Positions 5,672 through 12,378 of a DNA stretch of 34,501 bases are shown here, one piece after another. Source of the DNA: a virus; IMG/VR virus record IMGVR_UViG_3300003690_000031, positions 1 through 34,501 of that record; one strand, 5' to 3'. The translations under genes and the position numbers were made by a program. The notes beneath the pieces were generated by a model. That model was not told the origin of the DNA, searched no databases, and saw only the letters and a list, made by a program, of their open reading frames with translations. The stretch's first letter is position 1, and each line of letters starts with the position of its first letter.

Positions 5672-5860
5672 ATACTTAAGGTAGGAGACATAGCTACATT
5701 CACTAATAGATATATTATTACAAATGATGAGAATGAAGGTAAGATAATGTTAGTAACTAAATTAATAGACAGTTCAGAAGCTGGGGATTTGGTTGAGGTA
5801 CTATTAAATACATCACTACATATATTCCCAGCATATTTATTGGAGAGATTAAATGACTAA
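5672..5860 (+). CDS. Small SH3-like phage protein with non-standard start
   Basis: The frame is open from 5627 to the stop at 5858-5860, but has no ATG, GTG or TTG near its ribosome site AGGAG (5661-5665). An ATA at 5672, six bases after AGGAG, gives (M)LKVGDIATF, the N-terminal pattern of small SH3-like phage proteins (KVGD-hydrophobic at the start; IFPAYLLERL at the end). The alternative is ATG 5747 with AAGG before it, giving a 37-residue product that loses the KVGD strand. I prefer the longer form. It overlaps the next ATG by eight bases. This could be a real AUA start, a decayed start codon or a sequencing error. Confidence 0.5.
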   Translation: MLKVGDIATFTNRYIITNDENEGKIMLVTKLIDSSEAGDLVEVLLNTSLHIFPAYLLERLND

Positions 5861-6056
5861 AGATATTAAGACAGCATTGAAAGGTTCAATGGGTCAGGTT
5901 GGTGGTGACCTATTAGATATAATGGAAAGGATTGCAGACTTAGATGCGAGAGTCCATATGATAGAAAGAAAGATGACATTCCTAGTATTACCTAAAGAAA
6001 GAACTGAAGATGAAGAAGACTATTGGACTAACATAAATCCTGGTGGTACAGATTAG
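5853..6056 (+). CDS. Small coiled-coil protein, 67 aa
   Basis: Starts inside the end of the previous gene with GGAGAG upstream. Residues 15-45 form a heptad-like helix (LLDIMERIADLDARVHMIER) likely to dimerise, and the tail is acidic then Gly-rich. No family was recognised. The stop TAG overlaps the next GTG. Confidence 0.7.
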   Translation: MTKDIKTALKGSMGQVGGDLLDIMERIADLDARVHMIERKMTFLVLPKERTEDEEDYWTNINPGGTD

Positions 6057-6388
6057 TGGTTGCCTTATCAGATGATGGCTCGATATGTGGTAAGGTATTA
6101 GAAGAGTTAAGATTAAAGTTTCCAAGTTATGAATGGAAAGCTAAACTACATTCGAATGTTATCCGAGGGTTTGCTGATAGTTATAATATAATGATAGTAT
6201 ACTTCAGACAAAGCGATGTCTTTGAAGTATGTTTGAGAGGTATTAAAATAGATTGTTTGATTCAAGGTAAAGACCCAGTGATAGCATTAGGAAAACTAAA
6301 GACTGAGATGTATGAAAAGAAAAAAGACATTGAGAAAATCATTAAAGACCTTACTAAAAAAGAACTGGAGGAAGGGAAAGATGGCTGA
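6056..6388 (+). CDS. Hypothetical protein, 110 aa
   Basis: GTG start overlapping the previous TAG by one base. It has a compact alpha/beta pattern: an N-terminal helix (KVLEELRLKFPSYEW), two beta strands (YNIMIVYF, FEVCLRGIKID), then a long charged C-terminal helix (KKKDIEKIIKDLTKKELEEG). No catalytic motif was seen and no family recognised. It overlaps the next gene by eight bases. Confidence 0.7.
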   Translation: MVALSDDGSICGKVLEELRLKFPSYEWKAKLHSNVIRGFADSYNIMIVYFRQSDVFEVCLRGIKIDCLIQGKDPVIALGKLKTEMYEKKKDIEKIIKDLTKKELEEGKDG

Positions 6389-6929
6389 AGAGATAATGAC
6401 AAAGAAAGGGAATGAGTTAGTTATAGATGTAGCTCACGAACTAATAGAAGAAGAGAAACATCAAAAGAAAACTGTATACTTTCAGGCTAAGTTTGTTGAC
6501 GGTTTGTTAGCAGAAACTATTAATCAGTTGAAGCAACAGATGGATGCATTAGTATTAATATTCTTCGATGAAGAAACTGGAGACAGAGAAAGCTTTAAAG
6601 GTCCAAAGAAAAAGATGGAATCTATTAAAGCAACCAGTGAAATATTCTTGGGAGAGTTAAATATATTGAATGAATGTTTGTCACCATACAATAAAGCTTC
6701 TCTTAATCATAAACATAAAGCAGTAAGAGAGATAGTGAAAGAAGGATTCAAAAGACTAAATGATAATAGAGAAGGGCTGAAGGAAGCAAAGAATATTAAC
6801 AATCATTATGTCACCCAGTTTGCTAAAATATTAACTTTGTTTATGACTAACTTCCACGTTACATTACACGATAAGACTCCTAGAAAAGAACGTAGTAGGA
6901 TAGTAAGGGAATACTGCGAAGGTGGCTAA
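6381..6929 (+). CDS. Helical hypothetical protein, 182 aa
   Basis: ATG 6381 was chosen for its GGAGGAAGGG ribosome site; an earlier in-frame ATG at 6312 would add 23 Lys-rich residues that merely shadow the preceding gene. It is charged and mostly helical: an acidic N-terminus (IEEEKHQKK), a central helix (LLAETINQLKQQMDALVLIF) and a basic C-terminus (KTPRKERSRIVREY). It lies directly upstream of the sigma-like gene and overlaps it by eight bases, so the two are made together and may act together. No known domain was recognised. Confidence 0.72.
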   Translation: MAEEIMTKKGNELVIDVAHELIEEEKHQKKTVYFQAKFVDGLLAETINQLKQQMDALVLIFFDEETGDRESFKGPKKKMESIKATSEIFLGELNILNECLSPYNKASLNHKHKAVREIVKEGFKRLNDNREGLKEAKNINNHYVTQFAKILTLFMTNFHVTLHDKTPRKERSRIVREYCEGG

Positions 6930-7479
6930 AGAGTGTGATAGGCACCAAAGAAAGCACACTATAGACAGTACCTCTGTACTATGTACCCACCCAGAATGTA
7001 TAAAGAGACTGACTCATAGCTTAAGTAAAAGAAGTAGAGCCCTTCAGAAACTATACAAGATAGTTGAGACTCATCATTCAGCTGATGATTTAGTAGGATA
7101 CATAGTAGAGAGGTTACTGTTAGAGAAAGCTGAAGGAAAACCATTAATAATAAATGTAACTTGGTTGTTCTTTACATTAAACAGATTCGTTAGAGATGAG
7201 ATGATACAGATAGCTATTGAAGATGAACTCCAACAGATTACTGAAGATATATCAGAGAGTTATTCAGGATGGTACAAAAGAAAGAATCCTATTACTCCTG
7301 AACATATATTAATAGGCAAAGATATATTGAGTTGGATAGCTAAAGAATATTCAGAACCTTATGTCTTATATCTGACAGGATTTATTGGTAAGATGGACCT
7401 AATGAAGTTAACTGAAACAAACTATCAGACACTGAACAAAGTACTGAAGAGACTCAAAGAAAGAATCATCGACCTCTAA
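6922..7479 (+). CDS. Divergent sigma-factor-like protein with possible N-terminal zinc ribbon
   Basis: 185 residues from GTG 6922, overlapping the upstream gene. Residues 5-26 hold C5, H8, C21 and C26, a possible zinc ribbon. Residues 52-100 resemble sigma70 region 2: SADDLVGYIVERLLL, then WLFFTLNRFVRDEM, like the DLVQE...WLF.IARN.. pattern of ECF sigmas. Residues 133-183 resemble region 4: a short helix, then a helix-turn-helix (LMKLTETNYQTLNKVLKRLK). The match is to a pattern only and is weak; a sigma-like or other DNA-binding regulator is the best call. It is the last gene before an extended -10 promoter, so it could direct RNA polymerase to the repeated promoter motif. A structural comparison would decide. 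Confidence 0.5.
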   Translation: MAKECDRHQRKHTIDSTSVLCTHPECIKRLTHSLSKRSRALQKLYKIVETHHSADDLVGYIVERLLLEKAEGKPLIINVTWLFFTLNRFVRDEMIQIAIEDELQQITEDISESYSGWYKRKNPITPEHILIGKDILSWIAKEYSEPYVLYLTGFIGKMDLMKLTETNYQTLNKVLKRLKERIIDL

Positions 7480-7508
7480 ATAATATACAAAATATATAAT
7501 ATATTCCT

Positions 7509-7536
7509 TTAACTTTTAGTATATGGTTGTTATAAT
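7509..7536 (+). promoter_or_regulatory. Extended -10 promoter upstream of the small-gene cluster
   Basis: TTAACT (7509-7514), 16-base spacer, TATAAT (7531-7536) directly preceded by TGT. The 14 bases ATGGTTGTTATAAT (7523-7536) occur again exactly at 13974-13987. The leader that follows has a small hairpin (GTAGG-N7-CCTAC) before AAAGG and the ATG at 7580. Confidence 0.7.
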
Positions 7537-7579
7537 AAGAAGGTAGGAAGGAAACCTACTAACAACAAAGGAAAAGAAA

Positions 7580-7810
7580 ATGACAGAGTATAATAACATT
7601 ATCATCGTGTTGGATGACGGAGAAACTTACAGCGGAATGGGAGCAATCTTAGCAATCAGTGATGAGGCTATGGAAAGAATGGATGACGGTGCAAAGCTAA
7701 GGCATCTTGACGAAGATTTGGGCACTACACAGTGGGGTAGAGTCATACAGAGCATTGGCTATGCAGAGGGAGAGACTGTCTATGGGGCAGAGGAGCTTAC
7801 CAATGTATGA
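7580..7810 (+). CDS. Hypothetical protein, 76 aa
   Basis: First gene after the extended -10 promoter, with AAAGG about nine bases before the ATG. It is acidic; a beta-type N-terminus (NNIIIVLDDGETYSGMGAI) resembles small phage accessory proteins, then a helix with AMERMDDGAKL. No family was assigned. Overlaps the next gene by eight bases (ATGTATGA). Confidence 0.72.
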   Translation: MTEYNNIIIVLDDGETYSGMGAILAISDEAMERMDDGAKLRHLDEDLGTTQWGRVIQSIGYAEGETVYGAEELTNV

Positions 7811-8021
7811 GTACGAAGCAGAGCTAAGATTAGATTTGGATGAGGAAATGTTCGAGGACATTATGGACAGAGAGCCTAAGAACAAAGAGGAATGGAATGC
7901 ATTCTGTGATGCTATGATTGATGCAGCTTATGATGGTATTGCTAAAGCTATCAGTGAATGTGGTTCGAGGGTAGAATATAAAGTAAATGTAGCTTCAAAG
8001 AATGATTGGATGGTAGTATGA
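7803..8021 (+). CDS. Acidic hypothetical protein, 72 aa
   Basis: ATG 7803 was chosen because AGGAG lies seven bases upstream; the longer frame from 7707 is a shadow inside the previous gene. It is acidic: YEYEAELRLDLDEEMFEDIM, then a helix and a beta-like end (RVEYKVNVASK). It resembles small phage proteins that carry a beta strand, helices and a strand. ATGA overlap with the next gene. Confidence 0.7.
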   Translation: MYEYEAELRLDLDEEMFEDIMDREPKNKEEWNAFCDAMIDAAYDGIAKAISECGSRVEYKVNVASKNDWMVV

Positions 8022-8218
8022 GAATAAGTTATTCAGTAAAGAACTATCAAAAGATGTATGAGAAAGAACTGAAAGAAGAAGAGTTGGTAGTAGCTATCAA
8101 AGAATACCTATACAATAGATTGGAGGGTAAGATAGATAAGTTATACATTCATAAGGCTGAAGACATAGACTTATTGAAAGGTGTAAACAATAACCAAAAC
8201 TTTGTGAGGCTAATATGA
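8018..8218 (+). CDS. Hypothetical protein, 66 aa
   Basis: ATG 8018 overlaps the previous TGA. Helical and charged (YQKMYEKELKEEELVVAIKE), ending with LLKGVNNNQNFVRLI. No motif was recognised. The coupled start and stop overlaps on both sides support it as a real gene. Confidence 0.68.
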   Translation: MRISYSVKNYQKMYEKELKEEELVVAIKEYLYNRLEGKIDKLYIHKAEDIDLLKGVNNNQNFVRLI

Positions 8219-8550
8219 AAGCATACATCACTAACATTCTATGGGAATACAATGAACTGACCATAACAGATGAGCAAATCTTTATGATACCAATCAGAGC
8301 AGAGGTAGAGATAGATGAAGAAATGTGCGAGAGTAAAGATGATATAGAAACATTTCATACTGAAGAGATAGACAATCTATGTGAGTATGCTGAGTGTAAT
8401 GGATTTGATATCAGTTTCCTAGGATTTAATCTAGATATTATGGAGACTATAACAACTGACTCACACTTCCAATCTGTTAGAGATAATATGGATGAGTGGG
8501 AAGGTTATAATGAAATAGCTGAATGGGATAGACAGTATAATCTGAAGTAA
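8215..8550 (+). CDS. Acidic hypothetical protein, 111 aa
   Basis: ATGA overlap with the previous gene. A beta-rich N-terminal part (KAYITNILWEYNELTITDE, MIPIRAEVEI) leads into an acidic helical part and an aromatic tail (DEWEGYNEIAEWDRQY). Strongly negative overall, so inhibition of a DNA-binding host protein is conceivable but not shown. No family recognised. Confidence 0.7.
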   Translation: MKAYITNILWEYNELTITDEQIFMIPIRAEVEIDEEMCESKDDIETFHTEEIDNLCEYAECNGFDISFLGFNLDIMETITTDSHFQSVRDNMDEWEGYNEIAEWDRQYNLK

Positions 8551-8551
8551 T

Positions 8552-8635
8552 ATGTGGGTCTTCTTCTTTCTAATAGCTTTGAATGTTCTTACATATATAA
8601 TAGGATACAGAGTTTTTAGAGAGAAGGATGACTGA
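8552..8635 (+). CDS. 27-residue single-helix membrane peptide
   Basis: Begins two bases after the previous stop. MWVFFFLIALNVLTYIIGYR is one complete transmembrane helix, followed by the charged end VFREKDD. It overlaps the start of the next gene by eight bases, as other pairs here do. Size and position fit a small membrane regulator or a superinfection or lysis modifier; no family is claimed. Confidence 0.55.
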   Translation: MWVFFFLIALNVLTYIIGYRVFREKDD

Positions 8636-8825
8636 CCTTATCAGAATATGTACTGGATGTGGAATAGAGAAGAGATATAAGAATAGTTTAACTTATAAAA
8701 TAGCAGAGAAGAAAGGAAGTCAATGTGCAAAATGTGCACAGCAAACATATAAAGATAAAGAGATGGAAGCAGTAAACAGATTCATATTAAAACTGAGAGC
8801 AAAGAAGAATGATTCTGTTAGTTGA
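8628..8825 (+). CDS. Small zinc-ribbon protein (65 aa)
   Basis: Two CxxC pairs (CTGC at 8-11 and CAKC at 33-36) are separated by a Lys/Tyr-rich stretch, which fits a four-cysteine zinc ribbon. A charged C-terminal helix (KDKEMEAVNRFILKLRAKK) follows. AGAGAAGG lies just before the ATG. Small zinc ribbons in phages usually bind nucleic acid or a host protein; the partner is unknown. Confidence 0.72.
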   Translation: MTDLIRICTGCGIEKRYKNSLTYKIAEKKGSQCAKCAQQTYKDKEMEAVNRFILKLRAKKNDSVS

Positions 8826-8895
8826 TTGGTTCATTTACTATATTATAGATTCAGTTAAAGAGACAGTCTCCAAACTGATTAAGTTATTCAAATGA
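8809..8895 (+). CDS. 28-residue membrane/amphipathic peptide
   Basis: Starts within the end of the zinc-ribbon gene and ends with ATGA over the next start, so it bridges what would otherwise be a gap. MILLVDWFIYYIIDSV is hydrophobic and aromatic, followed by a cationic amphipathic helix (KETVSKLIKLFK). The form is that of membrane-active peptides, such as small holin-like or type I toxin-like peptides, but that is an inference from composition. Confidence 0.5.
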   Translation: MILLVDWFIYYIIDSVKETVSKLIKLFK

Positions 8896-9089
8896 AAAGA
8901 AAACTGATACAGATAATGATGGTACTATCCTTCAGCCTCAACCTTTCAGGTTGCTTAGGTTTGGTAGGTACCAGAGGACAAACTTATAATAATAATAAAC
9001 AGCGTACGTACACAGTAATAAAGCAACGCTGTAAGATTGTGAAAGGTAAGAAGGTATGCCGCAATGTCAAAGTTAAATATGATTACTAA
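8892..9089 (+). CDS. Small lipoprotein with a basic two-Cys domain
   Basis: 65 residues. A basic start (MKRK), a hydrophobic core and the lipobox LSGC (Cys21) form a clear type II signal peptide, so the mature 45-residue protein should be lipid-anchored, probably in the outer membrane. The mature part is basic and has a cysteine pair (RCKIVKGKKVCRNV) suited to a disulfide-linked beta hairpin. Outer-membrane spanins and superinfection-exclusion lipoproteins have this layout. No proline-rich Rz1-like stretch is present, so exclusion or host modification is as likely as lysis. Confidence 0.72.
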   Translation: MKRKLIQIMMVLSFSLNLSGCLGLVGTRGQTYNNNKQRTYTVIKQRCKIVKGKKVCRNVKVKYDY

Positions 9090-9094
9090 TCTTA

Positions 9095-9122
9095 TATACA
9101 AGATATATATATATCCTATACT
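9095..9122 (+). promoter_or_regulatory. Possible weak promoter
   Basis: TATACA (9095-9100), 16-base spacer, TATACT (9117-9122). The bases after the -10 (TATACTTATTGTA) resemble those at the strong promoter at 5263. There is no TGN extension and the region is simple AT repeat, so it could be chance. Confidence 0.35.
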
Positions 9123-9169
9123 TATTGTATGAGGTTGATGAAGACCTTGAATCTAATAAAGGAAAAGAA

Positions 9170-9433
9170 ATGATACTATCAGATGGAACTATTGGCAGAG
9201 TAGATAAGAACGGACAGTTTAGTAAGACTGAAGATGAGACAATAGTCTTTGAAGATTTAGATGAGTTTGCTATAACCTTTCTAATGCTGGAAAGGTACAG
9301 AGATAAAGATAAGTATAATAAGTTAGAAGATTGGGAAAAGGATGCAATACATAATGGATATAAGAGTGAGTTAAGAGCTATAGCTTATATGGAGAAGTGG
9401 ATACTACCTGAACAGTTGGAGTTAGACTTATAG
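9170..9433 (+). CDS. Acidic hypothetical protein, 87 aa
   Basis: ATG 9170 has AAAGGA seven bases upstream. A TTG start at 9125 would add 15 residues but has no ribosome site and would sit almost at the predicted transcription start. A small beta region comes first (MILSDGTIGRVDKNGQF), then acidic helices (TIVFEDLDEFAITFLMLERY; EDWEKDAIHNGY) and LPEQLELDL. No family was recognised. Confidence 0.65.
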   Translation: MILSDGTIGRVDKNGQFSKTEDETIVFEDLDEFAITFLMLERYRDKDKYNKLEDWEKDAIHNGYKSELRAIAYMEKWILPEQLELDL

Positions 9434-9448
9434 TACTATATATCCCCA

Positions 9449-9479
9449 AACCCCCTTTCATACCATATATGGGGGGGTT
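9449..9479. terminator. GC-rich hairpin between the accessory and packaging genes
   Basis: AACCCCC (9449-9455) pairs with GGGGGTT (9473-9479); the loop includes the palindrome CCATATATGG. Only TTATGTT follows, so the U-tract is poor. It may weakly end the accessory operon or act as another structured site. Confidence 0.35.
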
Positions 9480-9510
9480 ATGTTAGGTATTGTACAGGAT
9501 AATAACTTTT

Positions 9511-9765
9511 ATGAGTAAAAAGCTTTCATTATCAGACCTAATCGATGCATTACCTACCCCAGATGTCAAGTCTGGGGATTTAAAGTCTCTTATCCTTCAG
9601 CTTATTCTGGATACTCCAGATGATGACCCCAGAAACCATTTTGCCAATAGGTCTAAGGTAAAGTTGGAGGCATTAAAGCTATTATCAGATATCAATAGGA
9701 ATGATTCTGTCTCAGACTATGAGGCTGACCTATTAGATATTCTTGGTGAAAAGGAAGATGAATAA
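9511..9765 (+). CDS. Putative small terminase subunit (84 aa)
   Basis: ATG 9511 was preferred over an upstream TTG at 9490; AGGA lies 11 bases before it. The helix RSKVKLEALKLLSDINR resembles a stretch found in several phage small terminases and packaging adaptors, and the acidic end DLLDILGEKEDE is typical. The gene stands one small ORF before the large terminase, the usual place for the DNA-recognition subunit. It is short for a TerS and a helix-turn-helix is not evident, so the call rests on context and the pattern. Confidence 0.5.
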   Translation: MSKKLSLSDLIDALPTPDVKSGDLKSLILQLILDTPDDDPRNHFANRSKVKLEALKLLSDINRNDSVSDYEADLLDILGEKEDE

Positions 9766-9916
9766 CTATTTATTTATACATTTACCAGTGCCGCAATATT
9801 GGCAAGAAAAGCCAGATAGTATTGTACAAACAGAAGAATCGGCGCAATCCCATATTATTATAATAGACTTATATGCAGAAGAAACTACAGAAAGAGATAG
9901 AGAAATGCAAGTCTGA
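9758..9916 (+). CDS. Small hypothetical protein overlapping the terminase start (52 aa)
   Basis: ATG 9758 overlaps the end of the TerS-like gene after GGAAG, and its stop lies 44 bases inside the terminase gene. It is acidic and polar (LPVPQYWQEKPD; IIIIDLYAEETTERDRE). It fills the gap between TerS and TerL and could couple TerL translation, since TerL has no ribosome site of its own. No family recognised. Confidence 0.45.
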   Translation: MNNYLFIHLPVPQYWQEKPDSIVQTEESAQSHIIIIDLYAEETTERDREMQV

Positions 9917-11462
9917 CTTTGACTATTTCTGTTATACATATTTAAAGATTGTCGACAAGAACGGCAGTCTTGTTCTTTTAAAACCTAATGTAGCACAGCA
10001 AAGATTCCTTTATAACTTGGAGGACAATCCTTGGATATATGTCTTGAAAGCGAGACAGTTAGGATTGACTACTATCATTGCAGCTAAGCTATTCCATAAG
10101 GCTTTATTTACACCTAACTTTAAGGTGGCAGTATTAGCCCATACCAGAGAAGCAGCGAAGTCTATCTTTAATATCTATAGGAGATACTATAGTAACCTTC
10201 CTAAGTTCCTCAGATTCAAAGCAGAAGCTGCGAATGTAAATGAACTTATCTTCTTTCACGGAGGGACGATTAAGGTAGGGTCGGCTTCTTCCAATAGCTT
10301 CAGAGGTAGTACTTATAATAGTCTACACCTATCAGAGTTTGCCTTCTATGATAACATTGAAGCTACTATCCAATCAGTCTTTCAGACAGCAACGCCTAAT
10401 GCTGCAATCATACTAGAGACTACAGCCAATGGACTGAATGATGCACAGACTATATGGAACGATGACAACGGCTTTCAGAAGCTATTCATTAGCTGGGTTT
10501 CAGATGAGAACTATACCTCTAAGAAAAAAAGTAAGTTTAGCACTATTGAAAAGAGCTATATTGGTCTTCATGAACTGGACCCCAAAAAAGCTAATTGGTT
10601 TGCAGAAACACTACGAGGCAAATGCCTCAACAATCTTAATACATGGAATCAAGAATACCCCATTACAGCAGAGATAGCCTTTGTAACTTCAGGCAAGAAA
10701 TTTTTCCCAGTTACTTTTCAAGTAAGTCATAATGAAACAATTGGCTGGAAATATTACAAGGATGCTAAAAAATATAGAACGTACGTTGCTGGTGTCGATA
10801 CTGCTTCTGGCAGCCCTACTGGTGACTTTTCAGCAATGGTAATAATGGATGTCACTGACAGAAAAAAATCCGAGGTTGTTGCAACCTTTTACGATAGAGT
10901 CCCTTTGAAAGATTTTGGTATCCAAGTTCTGAAGGGACTAGCAGAATACAACCCATTGTGTGTAGTGGAGTCAAATAGTTATGGACTGGCAATTGTTGAG
11001 ACTCTACGGGAAGAAGGTTATGCCCACCTCTACCGTAGAACGAAGTACGATAAGATCTCTGATCGCTGGTCTGAGCATTTGGGCTTTTCAACAACTAAAC
11101 AATCTAGACCCATTCTTCTCTCTAGATTGCACCAATGGGTTTCCTTTAATCAATTGTCTCTTACATGTCCCAGGCTTATGAACGAGATGAATACTTTCGT
11201 GTATAATGAAACAGGCAAACCAGAAGCAGATACAGGTAAACATGATGACTTGGTTTTTGCAACTGGCTTGGCTCTAATGGGTTTGGATCAGGTGGATGAT
11301 TATGAAGAGGAAGTTCAAAAAGAAGAAATGCCCAAAGGTATTAGAGCCAAATTAGAATGGGAATCTCAAACTGGAAAACTATATAAGAATCATGAAGAAA
11401 GTTTTTATAACAGTAAAAACAAATGGGAAGACACTGATGTGGTCGCTCCCATGACGAGATAA
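9873..11462 (+). CDS. terL: Terminase large subunit (packaging ATPase and nuclease)
   Basis: 529 residues, a normal TerL length. The ATPase has a Walker A-type motif KARQLGLTT (59-67), a Walker B-type LHLSEFAFY (151-159; Ser where Asp is usual, seen in several TerL families) and the coupling motif ILETTANG (180-187). The RNase H-like nuclease has Asp309 (AGVDTASG), Glu366 (VVESNSYG) and the GKHDD motif with Asp458/459. It pumps DNA into the prohead through the portal and cuts the concatemer. The start ATG 9873 lacks a clear ribosome site and lies inside the small ORF upstream, so coupling is likely. The acidic tail follows the usual C-terminal portal-binding region. Confidence 0.96.
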   Translation: MQKKLQKEIEKCKSDFDYFCYTYLKIVDKNGSLVLLKPNVAQQRFLYNLEDNPWIYVLKARQLGLTTIIAAKLFHKALFTPNFKVAVLAHTREAAKSIFNIYRRYYSNLPKFLRFKAEAANVNELIFFHGGTIKVGSASSNSFRGSTYNSLHLSEFAFYDNIEATIQSVFQTATPNAAIILETTANGLNDAQTIWNDDNGFQKLFISWVSDENYTSKKKSKFSTIEKSYIGLHELDPKKANWFAETLRGKCLNNLNTWNQEYPITAEIAFVTSGKKFFPVTFQVSHNETIGWKYYKDAKKYRTYVAGVDTASGSPTGDFSAMVIMDVTDRKKSEVVATFYDRVPLKDFGIQVLKGLAEYNPLCVVESNSYGLAIVETLREEGYAHLYRRTKYDKISDRWSEHLGFSTTKQSRPILLSRLHQWVSFNQLSLTCPRLMNEMNTFVYNETGKPEADTGKHDDLVFATGLALMGLDQVDDYEEEVQKEEMPKGIRAKLEWESQTGKLYKNHEESFYNSKNKWEDTDVVAPMTR

Positions 11463-11517
11463 GTTCTGGGACTTAAAAACCCTGTTACCCGTCAAATTGA
11501 CGTAAAGGAGTATGAGA

Positions 11518-12360
11518 ATGAGTATGCTTAATGATGAGCAAAAAGCCACCATGTTGGAAAATATTTCCGATGGGTTTGGTCCGTCAGATGCTGGAGCTGT
11601 GGAAGCTCCAACGGAAGACGTTAAAGTAGAACAGAGTTCCACACCACAGGAAGAGCAGAGTGTAGAGGTAGATGTTCCAGTTGGAACAGAAGCTTCAGAA
11701 GAGGTGGCTGACATGGATGATAGCCCACCAACTCATGCGGGACATAATGTCCCCTATAAACGATTCAAGAGTGTTTTGGATGCCAGGAATTCGTACCGTG
11801 GAGAGGTTGATGACTATAGGTCTAAGCTTTCTTCATTGGAACAAAAACTGGCAAACCTAGAACAATCTAGAACGCAAACTCCTCAAGCTCAACCTGCAAC
11901 AGAAGAAGCCAATTGGCTGGATGATTATTTAAATGAGGAATCTGCTGCTCCCGAATGGCAGCAGCAATATCAGGGTCTAAATGATAGACTTTACCAATTC
12001 GAAGTTGCACAAGAGGAACAAACTCTTCGTGTAGAATTAAGAGATATCAATTCCAAATTTCCAAATGTCCCAAGTCAAATGCTCCTTCAGGCTGTTATCC
12101 AGGATCCCAATGTGGATATTAATAGGTTGGCAGAAGACTATAGTCACTATATCTCTGGTATTGAAGAGGGTGCAATTGCTAAGTTTAGAGAAAGTCAAGG
12201 TGGACAGTCTACTGTTCCACCAGCGGTTTCTAGACCACATTCATCTCCTTCGAGCGGGGCAAGTACTGCTCTTAAACCAGCCAAAAAACCGAGTAGTGTG
12301 AAGGATGCATCTGATGCACTTCGCAATTTACTAAGCAAAAACAATATTTTTAAAACATAA
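11518..12360 (+). CDS. Capsid scaffold protein (280 aa)
   Basis: ATG 11518 was chosen because it is seven bases after AAAGGAG; an ATG at 11512 would be one base after it. The first 80 residues are acidic and disordered. A coiled coil follows (RSKLSSLEQKLANLEQS), then a helical part (NDRLYQFEVAQEEQTLRVEL) and a basic Lys/Pro/Ser C-terminal tail (KPAKKPSSVKDASDALR) of the kind that binds the capsid protein. Composition and place directly before the major capsid gene identify it as the scaffold; no protease motif was seen. A small inverted repeat (CGTCAAATTGACG, 11490-11502) precedes the ribosome site. Confidence 0.85.
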   Translation: MSMLNDEQKATMLENISDGFGPSDAGAVEAPTEDVKVEQSSTPQEEQSVEVDVPVGTEASEEVADMDDSPPTHAGHNVPYKRFKSVLDARNSYRGEVDDYRSKLSSLEQKLANLEQSRTQTPQAQPATEEANWLDDYLNEESAAPEWQQQYQGLNDRLYQFEVAQEEQTLRVELRDINSKFPNVPSQMLLQAVIQDPNVDINRLAEDYSHYISGIEEGAIAKFRESQGGQSTVPPAVSRPHSSPSSGASTALKPAKKPSSVKDASDALRNLLSKNNIFKT

Positions 12361-12378
12361 AATAAGGAGGTTTAAAAA

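Noticed and set aside
6312-6380. An earlier start for the 182-residue gene adding a Lys/Arg-rich leader.
   Set aside because: These codons only overlap the previous gene in another frame, and ATG 6381 has a clear ribosome site.
7707-7802. An extended N-terminus for the gene ending at 8021.
   Set aside because: It lies inside the previous gene in another frame; AGGAG seven bases before ATG 7803 decides the start.
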